Assembly (NCBI GenBank): GCA_017458225.1
Contig: JAFTFX010000008.1
Location: 52,409 to 116,408, forward strand
Direction of reading: 5' to 3'
DNA length: 64,000 nucleotides
From: Prevotella sp.
GTDB lineage: Bacteria; Bacteroidota; Bacteroidia; Bacteroidales; Bacteroidaceae
The position numbers and the translations under genes were made by a program. The notes under the pieces were generated by a model that was not told the DNA's origin, did no database searches, and was given only the letters and a program-made list of their open reading frames with translations. Positions 18,392 to 26,809 of the stretch are shown here, piece by piece. The first letter of the stretch is position 1. Each line of letters opens with the position of its first letter.

Positions 18392-19315
18392 CAGCGAGGT
18401 GCCATTCATGACGATTTCGAAGCGCTTGAGATACTCCTCGGTCATCACCCTGATGTTGAATTTGTCGGCTGCATATTCATGACACACCTTGGGCGAAAAG
18501 TCGGGATGGCTGTTGATGAAATCGGCTATGCGGGCCTCGTCGTTGCTCAAGAATCCCACCTCGGGGCCTATCAGTTCGGGCAGCGACCCCATCGGTGTGC
18601 CGTAGACGGGTGCACCGTAGTAGAGCGACTCGATGAGGCAGAGGCCGAAAGGCTCATGCCACCTGACGGGGAAAATCATTCCCCGTGACTGCTGGATGAC
18701 GCGCTTCTTGCCCATGTTGTCCACCATTCCGTAGAAATGAATGCGCGGGCTCAGTGTCAGCCGGAAGCCCATCTTCAGGTTCAGGCGGTAGCCGCCCAGC
18801 ACGTCGAGATGGCCGCCGTCTATCATCTTGGCGATGCGTATGGCCCCCCTCACATTCTTCACGCGCCAGGCTGCCTTGCCCAGGAAGTGAAAGTGGCTGC
18901 GCGGCTGCGAGAGATCGGCCTCGCCATAGTCATCCCAGTCTAACCCGTTGTAGACGAACGACTTAGAACCGAAGCGCTCGGCATGGTTGCGCGACACAAA
19001 GACAGCGTTGGGATCCACCTCGCCATCGACCACATTGCCGTTGATGGTCACCACATAGGGCTTGGTCAGGTCGTCGTGGACAACGTAGTTCGAGAAGTGA
19101 ACCACATCGGTATCCTCGGGTATCTGGCTGCCGAGGCTCTTTTCAGGATTGATCTCCACCACGCGGCCAAAGGGACACGTGGACCCCTTGTGGGCCAGAA
19201 AGGTGACCTGATGGCCCATGCGGGCCAGCTGGCGGCCCATTCCCCAGATGACTCGCTCGGTGCCGCCATACTTGACGATGGGCAGCACGTGGTCGTGAAC
19301 TAATGTGATATGCAT
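18374..19315 (-). CDS. GT4-like glycosyltransferase
   Basis: 313 residues. The N-terminus (MHITLVHDHVLPIVKYGGTE, then RVIWGMGRQLARMGHQVTFL) is the acceptor-side Rossmann fold of GT-B enzymes. The C-terminal half has the GT4 donor signature: FYGMVDN, then MIFPVRWHEPFGLCLIESLY, then GAPVYGTP, PELIG. It should transfer a sugar from a nucleotide donor to an envelope glycan or lipid acceptor in the cytoplasm; the specific sugar cannot be read. TAACTTTG 35-42 bp upstream on the minus strand is a candidate -7 box. It is divergent from the GT90-like gene, and its stop lies in a shared terminator stem. Confidence 0.85.
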   Translation of the reverse strand: MHITLVHDHVLPIVKYGGTERVIWGMGRQLARMGHQVTFLAHKGSTCPFGRVVEINPEKSLGSQIPEDTDVVHFSNYVVHDDLTKPYVVTINGNVVDGEVDPNAVFVSRNHAERFGSKSFVYNGLDWDDYGEADLSQPRSHFHFLGKAAWRVKNVRGAIRIAKMIDGGHLDVLGGYRLNLKMGFRLTLSPRIHFYGMVDNMGKKRVIQQSRGMIFPVRWHEPFGLCLIESLYYGAPVYGTPMGSLPELIGPEVGFLSNDEARIADFINSHPDFSPKVCHEYAADKFNIRVMTEEYLKRFEIVMNGTSLKDAAQ

Positions 19316-19349
19316 ACGCGCTTAGTCTATAATGAAACAATTGTCTTCC

Positions 19350-19357
19350 CAAAGTTA
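19350..19357 (-). promoter_or_regulatory. candidate -7 box for the GT4-like gene
   Basis: TAACTTTG on the minus strand fits TAnnTTTG, with a predicted leader of about 28 nt. No good -33 box was found. Confidence 0.5.
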
Positions 19358-19432
19358 CAACAATTTGGCTATACAGACCCTTCCATGCATCACGAACCCT
19401 GCAATAATTAAGTATTATTAACCATACGGCGG

Positions 19433-19462
19433 TTGTATTATCAGGTTTTCTCCCTACCTTTG
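19433..19462 (+). promoter_or_regulatory. promoter of the GT90-like gene, near-leaderless
   Basis: TTG at 19433-19435, a 19-bp spacer and TACCTTTG at 19455-19462. The ATG at 19467 begins only 5 bp after the box. The mRNA would then be leaderless, or translation starts at the internal ATG at 19518. Confidence 0.65.
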
Positions 19463-19466
19463 TGAC

Positions 19467-20489
19467 ATGAATCTTCAGAAAACGAGATACACCTACTTCG
19501 GTGGCGTGAGGAAGAACATGCACCTGCCGTACTACGTACACGGCATCTGGATGATGATGAAGCCACGCTGCCTGACGGAGTGGCGGCGCGAGTCGCTGCT
19601 GCGGCAGTTCGACCGTCTGTCGGCCAGCGAGCAGCAGTACGTGCAGCAGCGTGTAGACTACTACAACCGGCTGTCGGCGGTAACCCCGCTGCCTGCCGAG
19701 GCTCCGGCCATCGGCGAACAGAGTTTTCTGAAGAAGCGTTTCCTGCAGAAGAAGTGCCCCAGCGTGTACATCTTCGACTCCTACGAGTGGAACCGCTACT
19801 TCCCGGCACGGCTGAGGTGGATGCTGGAGCCCGGCGATGTCAGCTACACGCTGCCCGTCCCCACCATCACGAAGAGCCGCCCCATCGAGGCCTGCAAGAG
19901 CGACCCCAACTCGGTGCTGATCAACATGGACAAGGTGCGCCACTTCATGTTCTTCCACGACCCGATACCCTTCGACCGCAAGCGCGGTCAGGTGATCTTT
20001 CGCGGCGTGGTGAGCGGAAAGCCCAACCGCACCGCCTTCTTCGAGAAATACTTTGGCAACCCGCTGTTCGACATGTACGACACGTCGCGCCATTCTGCGC
20101 TCTCGGAAGAGATGCGCCAGCACGGCGAGACCACCATCTTCGACCACCTCTCCTATAAATATATCATGAGTCTGGAGGGCAACGACGTGGCGAGCAACCT
20201 GAAATGGGTGATGAACTCAAACTGCATTGCCGTGGCTCCGCCCATGAACTACGAGACGTGGTTCATGGAGGGACGGCTGAAAGGCGGCGAGCACTTCATC
20301 GAGATAGCCCCCGACTATAGCAATCTGGAGGAGCGCATTGCCTACTACAACGACCACCCCAACGAGGCAAAGGATATCATAGAGAATGCCAACCAGTACT
20401 GCAAGCAGTTCTTCAACAAAGAGCGCGAACGGCTGATTGCCCTGATGGTCATGGAGAAGTATTTCCGGATGACGGGGCAAGAGGTTTAA
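19467..20489 (+). CDS. glycosyltransferase family 90 (CAP10/LpsA-like)
   Basis: 340 residues. PTITKSRP, DPNSVLINMDKVRHF, then FRGVVSGKPNRTAFFEKYFG and, near the C-terminus, YKYIMSLEGNDVASNLKWVM, then GEHFIEI, are the ordered motifs of GT90/CAP10 glycosyltransferases. Those enzymes add xylose, glucose or similar sugars to envelope glycans. The first 17 residues are optional: ATG 19518 (MHLPYYVHGIW) also fits the family start and would leave a normal leader. The 3' end overlaps the convergent sulfatase-fold gene by 41 bp. A role in lipopolysaccharide or capsule modification is inferred from the family. Confidence 0.85.
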   Translation: MNLQKTRYTYFGGVRKNMHLPYYVHGIWMMMKPRCLTEWRRESLLRQFDRLSASEQQYVQQRVDYYNRLSAVTPLPAEAPAIGEQSFLKKRFLQKKCPSVYIFDSYEWNRYFPARLRWMLEPGDVSYTLPVPTITKSRPIEACKSDPNSVLINMDKVRHFMFFHDPIPFDRKRGQVIFRGVVSGKPNRTAFFEKYFGNPLFDMYDTSRHSALSEEMRQHGETTIFDHLSYKYIMSLEGNDVASNLKWVMNSNCIAVAPPMNYETWFMEGRLKGGEHFIEIAPDYSNLEERIAYYNDHPNEAKDIIENANQYCKQFFNKERERLIALMVMEKYFRMTGQEV

Positions 20490-22452
20490 GACGATCTTGC
20501 GTCATTCGCTCCATGTATTGCTGAATGATGGCTTTCAGTTCGAGCTCCATCTGAGGGAATGACGACTTTTCAGCTGCAGGATTCAACATCAGATTGTGCT
20601 GCATCAGCGAATCGCTAAGGGCATAGAAGCCAATGGTCTTCTGTCCGTCGAACTGCAGCACATGTCCCTGTTTCACATACTGATAGATGCCATTCAGGTA
20701 GTTGACGGCCCAAGTGTCCTCGGCTGCCGTATTGAAGAGGTCGATGCCGAAGGCAAAGTAGGGCTTCGGATAGTGCAGCATGCCCATCACCGTGGGCAGA
20801 ATGTCAATCTGCTGGGCAATCTTGTCCTGCATGGCCGGCTGGCGGTCGGCATTGCCAGGCTCATATATAATAATAGGTGAACAGAAGCCGCCCAAATCGG
20901 TCTGGTAGTAGGCATGGTCTGAAATGTTGGTGTGGTCGCTGGTCAGCACGAAGATGGTGTTCTTGAACCACGGCTCGCGGCTGGCTTTCGCAAAGAACTT
21001 GCCGATGGCCATGTCAGTATAGCGGATGCACTTATGGATGACGATGCCCTCCTCGGGGTAGATGTCCTTATATTGGTCGGGCACCACGAAGGGGTGGTGG
21101 CTCGAAGCCGTGAAGACAGCCGTCATGAAAGGCTCTTTCATCTCCGACATCTTCGTGGCATAGTACTGCAGGAAAGGCTCGTCCCAGGTGGCCCAAGTGC
21201 CGTCGAAGTCGTCGTGTCCGCCAAAGCGTTCGTCGGCCTCATAGTCCTCGCGGCCATAGTAGTCCTGGAAGCCTGTGCTGCGCGCAAAGGCCATGAAGCC
21301 CATCGAACCGCGCTGAGCACCGTGGAAGAAGGCGGTCTGATAGCCCTCGCCGACCAGCAGCTTTGCTATGCCGCTGACATCGTTCATCGAAGCTGGTGTC
21401 AGGAAGAACGGCTCGACGAACATGGGTATGCTCGACAGAATACTTGGCATGCCGTCGATGCTCTTGCGGCCATTGCAGTAGGAATGGGTGAATGTGACGC
21501 TCTGCGCTATCAGCGAGTCGACGCAAGGGGTGTAGCCCCGATAGTGGCCCCCTTCGAGCGTGGCATTGAGGGCACCTATGTATTCGCGGCCGAAGCTCTC
21601 CACAATGAGCACCACCACGTTCTTGCGCTGCATGGCAACGGTGTCGGCAGGGATATGCACGGGCTGGTAGACAGCCGCCAACGACTGCTCATCGGGGAAG
21701 TAGTCGGGCACGGTGAAGATGTCCTTGCCGATGGTGCGATAGAGCGAGAAGGGGGTGTTCAACACCAGAGCCGCCTCAACAGGACGGTTCACATACTGGT
21801 TAGCATTCGATATGGTGATGGGACGCACAGCCGTGGTAAAGCCGCCACGGATGCCAGCCACCACAAAGGGTGTGGCGACGGCCAGCGACAGCAGCATGGC
21901 CACGTCGTAGTGCCACCAGCGGTAGCTGCCGTTCTGCAGTCTGCTGGTGCGATACAGCCGGTAGAAGGCCCACATCAGCAATGCGAACAGAATGACGAGG
22001 TAGAAATGGCGCAGCGTCTCGGTCAGGAAGATGGAACCCAGGTTGCCTTCGTTGGAGAACTCGCTGAAGACGGTGGTGGTGGTGCGCCGCATGGTGAAGC
22101 GGAAATAGACGGCATCGCAGAGGTTGACGGCAAGGGCCACGCCGTTGACCAGCACGAAGACCCATCGGCACAGCTGCTGATAGGCGCGGCATTCCTTCAG
22201 ATGCCAGGGCAGCAGCATGAGCACGATGTAGGGGATGTTGGTGACGAGGATGGCAGCGGTGTCGAACACCAGTGAGCCGCCCAGCATCTCCAGCAGATGG
22301 GTAAAGGTGAGTCCCTGCTCGAAATAGCTCAAGTTGAGCAGCAGGTAGACCATGCGCGCCACAAAGTAGAGCACATAGACCATCAGCAGGTTGCAAATGG
22401 TAGCAGCCAGAGGCGAAAGGAGTCGGTAGCGTCGGAAGCTCGTCATAGTCAC
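20449..22452 (-). CDS. LtaS-type membrane sulfatase-fold transferase 1
   Basis: 667 residues. About five membrane helices fill residues 15-205, followed by an extracytoplasmic alkaline phosphatase/sulfatase domain. It begins NVVVLIVESFGREY (metal ligand Glu285), then NGRKSIDGMPSILSSIP with Ser331 at the nucleophile position (Thr in classical LtaS), and later TSDHTN (Asp/His metal ligands). Such enzymes move phosphoglycerol or phosphoethanolamine from a phospholipid onto an envelope glycan or lipid. This is a diderm, so true lipoteichoic acid synthesis is unlikely. It starts 4 bp after the next paralogue in the miaB operon. Confidence 0.85.
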   Translation of the reverse strand: MTMTSFRRYRLLSPLAATICNLLMVYVLYFVARMVYLLLNLSYFEQGLTFTHLLEMLGGSLVFDTAAILVTNIPYIVLMLLPWHLKECRAYQQLCRWVFVLVNGVALAVNLCDAVYFRFTMRRTTTTVFSEFSNEGNLGSIFLTETLRHFYLVILFALLMWAFYRLYRTSRLQNGSYRWWHYDVAMLLSLAVATPFVVAGIRGGFTTAVRPITISNANQYVNRPVEAALVLNTPFSLYRTIGKDIFTVPDYFPDEQSLAAVYQPVHIPADTVAMQRKNVVVLIVESFGREYIGALNATLEGGHYRGYTPCVDSLIAQSVTFTHSYCNGRKSIDGMPSILSSIPMFVEPFFLTPASMNDVSGIAKLLVGEGYQTAFFHGAQRGSMGFMAFARSTGFQDYYGREDYEADERFGGHDDFDGTWATWDEPFLQYYATKMSEMKEPFMTAVFTASSHHPFVVPDQYKDIYPEEGIVIHKCIRYTDMAIGKFFAKASREPWFKNTIFVLTSDHTNISDHAYYQTDLGGFCSPIIIYEPGNADRQPAMQDKIAQQIDILPTVMGMLHYPKPYFAFGIDLFNTAAEDTWAVNYLNGIYQYVKQGHVLQFDGQKTIGFYALSDSLMQHNLMLNPAAEKSSFPQMELELKAIIQQYMERMTQDRLKPLAPSSGNTSP

Positions 22453-22456
22453 ATCG

Positions 22457-24286
22457 TCAATTATTGTTATCCAGCTGCTTCAGGTCTTCCGTCGTAGCCT
22501 GGAGAATGGCCTTGCCCATACGCTCCAGACGCTGTGTGTCGGTGGAATTGTCGATGACGATGCGCCGGGAGTCGAGGTCGTAGTCCATGAAACCGGTGGA
22601 GTCGAGCACGGCAAAGCCGTTGTTGTAGTTGTGTACGGCAAAGGGATAGCGATAGGTGCTGCTGAGCACATCGCGGCTCCAGCGGAAGTCGTCGTGCGGC
22701 AGTCCAAGCTGTGCCAGCAGGGTGGCAGCCAGATCGGTCTGGTTGCACAGTGTCGTAATCTTCCGCGGCTCCTTGACGGCTCCGCCCACCCACACCATGG
22801 GAATCTTGTCGCGCAGTTTATAGAGCCGCACAAAGGTGTCGAAGCCTAAGAGGGAGCTGAAGTCGATGCTGTGGTCGGGCAGGAAGACCACCAGCAGGTT
22901 GTCCCACTGCGGCGATGCCTTCAGCCGGTCAATGAAGGTGCCGATGCACTGGTCCAGATAGTAGAAGGCGTTCAGGGCCTTGTCGTCGTATTTGCTGACG
23001 GGCACATCCCACGGCTCGTGCGAGCTGAGGGTGGAGAAGCCCCAGAGACGGCGCGTGGCATCGGCCGTGTCGAGCGCAAGAATCTCGTTGCACAGTGTGT
23101 TGAAGGTGATGTCGTCGCGCACACCCCACTTGGCCGACTCCTGTTCCTCGTTGCTGTAGTCTGCTTTCCACGTCAGCCGTTCCCAGCCGGTTGCCACGAG
23201 ATAGCTGCGCATGTTGGTGAAGTTGATGTCGCCGCCATAGAGATAGGAGGTGTGATAGCCTGCCGCTCTGAGCGACGAGGCTATGCCCGGCAGACGGTTG
23301 GTCTTCTTCGGCATCTTCATGACCGACGATGTGGGGAACGAAGGGTAACCGCTGTAGGTGCAGACGGTGCCACGATCGGTGCGCCACGAGTTGGCATAGC
23401 AGTTGGTGAAGTCGATACCCTCTTCTCTCAACTGGGTCAGACGGGGCATCGCCATCGTGTAGATGTCGCCGGCACTCTCCATGAGCACAATCACAATGTT
23501 GGGCCGCGAGGTGGTCAGCAGCGAGTCGGTATCGACCGACTGTGTCGTATAGAGCCCGTCCATCAAGGCAGCACATTCCTCAGCGGTGTAGTAGTCGTAG
23601 TCAACGATGTTGTTGGCGGTCTTCTCAAAAGAGGAGAAGAAACTGAACACAGGGTTGACAGCCGAGTGGTTCAGGAACTGGTTTTGCGAGAAATAGACCT
23701 GTCCGACGTTCGTGGTCGACTCGTCCACACCGCCACGAATGCCGATGATGAGCAGTGGTATCAGCAATATACTGACCACCGTGCTGAGTCCACGACGGCG
23801 AGGGCGCTCCTGCCAGAACGGAATGACTTTGTAGAGACGGTAGAGGGCGTAGGCACCCACAACAAGAATCAGGGCGCGAACAATGATATACATGCCCGAC
23901 ACGCTGGCACCGGCCTCAACAGGTGTTTCCAGATATTGCAGACAACTGGCATCGAGCTTGAAGCCCCAGAAAGGATACAGGCTGGTGTCGGCCACGAAAG
24001 CCAGCAGAAGCAGGAACGACAGCAGGGCGTAGTAGCCGCGCAACAGCGTCCGGATGGCACGGCCGCCCCACCACAGCGAGACGACGACGGCCAGGAAGGG
24101 AATAATCAGCAGATAGAGCGAGGTGGAGAGATCAAGCGATAGTCCGTGCCATACCACCGACAGCACATCGCCGAGGGTAAAGGCATGTGCGCCGCTGTTG
24201 AACAGCATGAACACGATCTTGGCAACAATGAAGAGCAGCACCGTCAGCACGTAGAACTTTAGCAGATAGAGAAGTCGCTGTCTCAT
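22457..24286 (-). CDS. LtaS-type membrane sulfatase-fold transferase 2
   Basis: 609 residues with five N-terminal membrane helices (to about residue 185) and a periplasmic sulfatase fold. NIVIVLMESAGDIY holds metal ligand Glu270. SWRTDRGTV gives Thr303 as candidate nucleophile (Thr307 is an alternative), and FLPDHS gives the Asp/His pair. It shares the fold with the neighbouring 667-residue protein but diverges strongly around the nucleophile, which suggests a different substrate. It lies 11 bp after miaB and 4 bp before its paralogue, so the three genes are co-transcribed. Confidence 0.85.
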   Translation of the reverse strand: MRQRLLYLLKFYVLTVLLFIVAKIVFMLFNSGAHAFTLGDVLSVVWHGLSLDLSTSLYLLIIPFLAVVVSLWWGGRAIRTLLRGYYALLSFLLLLAFVADTSLYPFWGFKLDASCLQYLETPVEAGASVSGMYIIVRALILVVGAYALYRLYKVIPFWQERPRRRGLSTVVSILLIPLLIIGIRGGVDESTTNVGQVYFSQNQFLNHSAVNPVFSFFSSFEKTANNIVDYDYYTAEECAALMDGLYTTQSVDTDSLLTTSRPNIVIVLMESAGDIYTMAMPRLTQLREEGIDFTNCYANSWRTDRGTVCTYSGYPSFPTSSVMKMPKKTNRLPGIASSLRAAGYHTSYLYGGDINFTNMRSYLVATGWERLTWKADYSNEEQESAKWGVRDDITFNTLCNEILALDTADATRRLWGFSTLSSHEPWDVPVSKYDDKALNAFYYLDQCIGTFIDRLKASPQWDNLLVVFLPDHSIDFSSLLGFDTFVRLYKLRDKIPMVWVGGAVKEPRKITTLCNQTDLAATLLAQLGLPHDDFRWSRDVLSSTYRYPFAVHNYNNGFAVLDSTGFMDYDLDSRRIVIDNSTDTQRLERMGKAILQATTEDLKQLDNNN

Positions 24287-24297
24287 AATCTTACTCC

Positions 24298-25776
24298 TTA
24301 TTGATTCTGAAAGACCACCTCGCCAAACAGCGTGGCACTGGTAGAACCGGTGATTCGCACTCTGACGGTCTCGCCAATGTGGTGAGTAATCTCTTGCCCG
24401 TTGCCGTCAGTGACGGTGCGGTCGAAAACCACCATCTTGTTCTGCTCCGTACGACCGCAGAGTTGATTACGCGAGCGCTTCGAGAAGCCCTCTACCAGCA
24501 CATCGAACTCCTTGCCCTCGTCTTTTTTGTTCTGTTGGGCAGAAATCTCTGTCTGCAGGGCGATGAGTTCGTTCAAACGGCGTATCTTTTCCTCTTCAGG
24601 AACATTGTCGGGCAGGTGTTTTGAGGCGTATGTGCCCGGCCGTTCAGAGTATTTGAACATAAAAGCTGAATCGTAGCCCACCTCGCGCATCAGCGAGAGC
24701 GACAGCTGGTGGTCTTCTTCGGTCTCGTCGTGATAGCCCACGAAGATGTCGGTAGACAGGCCGCAATCGGGAATGATGCGGCGGATGGCTGCCACACGGT
24801 CCAGATACCACTCGCGCGTATATTTACGGTTCATCAGTTTCAGAATGCGGTCGCTGCCGCTCTGCACCGGCAGGTGGATATGCTTGCACACATTGGGTTC
24901 TTCGGCAATGACGCGCAGGGTGTCGTCGCTCATGTCCTTGGGGTGCGAGGTGGTGAAGCGGATGCGCATTTCAGGAGCCTCGCGGGCCACCAGGCGAAGC
25001 AGTTGCGGAAAGAGTACCTCATGAAGCCCATTGGGCTCATTGGACTCATGGGGATCATTAGGCTCATGAGGCTCATAGGGCCCATTAGCCCTATTGGGCT
25101 CATAGGCCCTATACGAGTTCACGTTCTGCCCCAGCAGCGTCACCTCCTTGAAGCCACGGTCGCGCAGGTCGCGCACCTCGCGAAGAATGCTCTCCACATC
25201 GCGGCTGCGCTCACGACCACGGGTATAGGGCACTATGCAATAGTGGCAGAAGTTGTTGCAGCCGCGCATGATGCTGACGAAGCCACCAATCTTGTGGCCC
25301 AAGCCGATGCGCTGGGGCACCACATCCTTGTAAGTCTCCGAGGTGGAAAGCTCGATATTGATGGCCTTATGTCCCGTTTCGGCCTGAGCCACCAAGTCGG
25401 GCAGCGACAGATAGGCATCGGGGCCGGCCACGAGGTCGGCACCGTGGTTCTGCAGCAGATCGTCCTTCACGCGTTCGGCCATGCAGCCCAGCACGCCGAT
25501 GATAAGGTCTCTCGGGGGTACGGGGGTGTGGGAGTAGGGAGGTTCCCCCTTACTTTCACGCCTCCGACTTTTTCGCAGGGCGCAAAGTGCTTCCAAGCGG
25601 TGGTAGATTTTCTGTTCGGCATTGTCGCGCACCGAACAAGTATTCAGGAAAACGGCATCGGCCTCATCGGCGGAATCGCAAGTTTCGTAGCCAGCCATCT
25701 GCATGACCGAGGCTACCACTTCCGAGTCGGCAACATTCATCTGGCATCCGTATGTCTCAATAAACAGTTTCTTCAT
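24298..25776 (-). CDS. miaB: tRNA-2-methylthio-N6-dimethylallyladenosine synthase
   Basis: 492 residues. The first [4Fe-4S] ligands are Cys11 (YGCQMN), Cys47 (NTCSVR) and Cys98 (LGCMAE); the radical-SAM ligands are Cys173, Cys177 and Cys180 (RGCNNFCHYCIVPYTRGRE). TSHPKDMSD, LPVQSGSDRILKLMNRKY and a C-terminal TRAM domain follow. It methylthiolates A37 of tRNAs reading UNN codons. It is longer than usual because of two low-complexity insertions, residues 69-90 and about 223-253, the latter EPN/EPH-rich and encoded by short DNA repeats. Both sit in loops, so function is probably kept. First gene of an operon with the two sulfatase-fold transferases. Confidence 0.95.
   Translation of the reverse strand: MKKLFIETYGCQMNVADSEVVASVMQMAGYETCDSADEADAVFLNTCSVRDNAEQKIYHRLEALCALRKSRRRESKGEPPYSHTPVPPRDLIIGVLGCMAERVKDDLLQNHGADLVAGPDAYLSLPDLVAQAETGHKAINIELSTSETYKDVVPQRIGLGHKIGGFVSIMRGCNNFCHYCIVPYTRGRERSRDVESILREVRDLRDRGFKEVTLLGQNVNSYRAYEPNRANGPYEPHEPNDPHESNEPNGLHEVLFPQLLRLVAREAPEMRIRFTTSHPKDMSDDTLRVIAEEPNVCKHIHLPVQSGSDRILKLMNRKYTREWYLDRVAAIRRIIPDCGLSTDIFVGYHDETEEDHQLSLSLMREVGYDSAFMFKYSERPGTYASKHLPDNVPEEEKIRRLNELIALQTEISAQQNKKDEGKEFDVLVEGFSKRSRNQLCGRTEQNKMVVFDRTVTDGNGQEITHHIGETVRVRITGSTSATLFGEVVFQNQ
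25019..25115. repeat. degenerate short tandem repeats inside miaB
   Basis: Roughly 9-10-bp units of the type GGGCTCATT, GGACTCATG and GGCCCATTAG run through this stretch. They are read in miaB as EPNRANGPYEPHEPNDPHES and neighbours. The low complexity contrasts sharply with the flanking conserved codons. Confidence 0.7.
25505..25570. repeat. G/C-rich low-complexity insert inside miaB
   Basis: CTCGGGGGTACGGGGGTG, GGGAGTAGGGAGG and TTCCCCCTTACTTTC replace what is normally a short Lys-rich loop between helices. They add residues 69-90 (SRRRESKGEPPYSHTPVPPR). The DNA looks like a dispersed extragenic element captured in frame. Confidence 0.5.
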
Positions 25777-25798
25777 CTTTAATCATTAAAGTGAGGTG

Positions 25799-25806
25799 CA
25801 AAGGTA
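25799..25806 (-). promoter_or_regulatory. -7 box of the miaB operon
   Basis: TACCTTTG on the minus strand; predicted start near 25793, 17 nt before the ATG at 25776. The upstream side is the heptamer repeat shared with the divergent promoter. Confidence 0.65.
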
Positions 25807-25816
25807 AAAAATAATT

Positions 25817-25844
25817 ATGAATTATGAATTATGAATTATGAATT
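25817..25844. repeat. four tandem ATGAATT heptamers between divergent promoters
   Basis: Perfect ATGAATT copies start at 25817, 25824, 25831 and 25838. The repeat lies between the outward-facing -7 boxes at 25799 and 25850 and occupies the -33 region of both. Confidence 0.9.
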
Positions 25845-25849
25845 ATTCG

Positions 25850-25857
25850 TACCTTTG
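25850..25857 (+). promoter_or_regulatory. -7 box of the yitT-like operon
   Basis: TACCTTTG, 23 bp before the ATG at 25880. This supports the start at 25880 rather than the in-frame ATG at 25838, which lies upstream of the box. Confidence 0.65.
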
Positions 25858-25879
25858 CACCCAAATTTACAAAAGTTAT

Positions 25880-26800
25880 ATGCAAAGACCAAAATTGACA
25901 AAGGCAGGAATACTGGCCGAGGTTCGCGACTATCTGGTGATTGGTATTGCCATGATGTCCTACTGTATCGGATGGGCTATTTTCTTGCTGCCCAACAACA
26001 TCACCACGGGTGGCGTAGCCGGTGTTTCATCTATTCTGTTCTGGGGTACAGGCATTCCTGTCCAGACTTCCTACTTCGTGATCAATGCCATACTGTTGCT
26101 CATTGCCCTGCGCGTGCTGGGATGGAAGTTCTGCGTCAAGACCATCTATGCCGTGCTGGTGCTGACGCTGGGTGTGACCTTCGTCACGGCCAACTACCAC
26201 GACCACCTGCTGTCCGACCAGCCGTTCATGGCGGCCATCATCGGTGCAGTGTTCTGCGGCTGCGGCGTGGGACTGGGCTTGTCGAGCAACGGGTCGACGG
26301 GCGGCACCGACATCATTGCCGCCGTCATCAACAAGTATCGCGACATCTCGCTGGGGCGCGTCATCATGCTCTGCGATGTGGTTATCATCTCCAGCAGCTA
26401 CCTGGTGTTGCGCGACTGGGAGAAGGTCATCTACGGCTACGTGGTGCTCTACGTCACCTCGTTCTGTATCGACTGGGTGGTCAACTCGCAGCGCTCGTCG
26501 GTACAGTTCTTCATCATCAGCGACCGCTGGCGCGAGATTGGTGAGCGCATTAACCGTGAGCCGCATCGTGGCTGCACCATCATCGATGCTCAGGGATTCT
26601 ATTCGGGCAAGGAAGTGAAAATGCTGTTCGTGCTGGCCAAGCGCCGTCAGAGCGACATGATCTTCCGCATCATCAACGAGATGGACCCTCACGCCTTTGT
26701 CAGCCAGAGTGCCGTCATCGGTGTCTACGGCGAGGGCTTCGATCAGTTCAAGGTGCGCCGCAGCAAGTCGGTAGCCCATAAAGCAGTAGCAACCGAGTAG
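25880..26800 (+). CDS. YitT family membrane protein (DUF161 + DUF2179)
   Basis: 306 residues. Five or six membrane helices in residues 20-195 include GWAIFLLPNNITTGGVAGVS and LGLSSNGSTGGTDIIAAVIN, the glycine-rich repeats of the YitT family. They are followed by a cytosolic DUF2179 domain (RGCTIIDAQGFYSGKEVKML, then FRIINEMDPHAFVSQ). The transported substrate, if any, is unknown for the family. First gene of a run with the hemolysin III-like gene (9 bp downstream) and the cyclase-like gene. Confidence 0.85.
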   Translation: MQRPKLTKAGILAEVRDYLVIGIAMMSYCIGWAIFLLPNNITTGGVAGVSSILFWGTGIPVQTSYFVINAILLLIALRVLGWKFCVKTIYAVLVLTLGVTFVTANYHDHLLSDQPFMAAIIGAVFCGCGVGLGLSSNGSTGGTDIIAAVINKYRDISLGRVIMLCDVVIISSSYLVLRDWEKVIYGYVVLYVTSFCIDWVVNSQRSSVQFFIISDRWREIGERINREPHRGCTIIDAQGFYSGKEVKMLFVLAKRRQSDMIFRIINEMDPHAFVSQSAVIGVYGEGFDQFKVRRSKSVAHKAVATE

Positions 26801-26809
26801 CCTTTCCCC

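Noticed and set aside
20932-24142. Long plus-strand open frames opposite the two sulfatase-fold genes
   Set aside because: Both are antisense to well-supported genes and show His/Gln/Val-rich shadow composition.
20449-24286. True lipoteichoic acid synthases
   Set aside because: The host is a diderm Bacteroidales; the fold matches but the product is more likely another phospho-decoration.
25831-26544. Alternative plus-strand frame overlapping the YitT gene
   Set aside because: Arg/His-rich shadow; the 25880 frame has membrane helices and the YitT and DUF2179 signatures.
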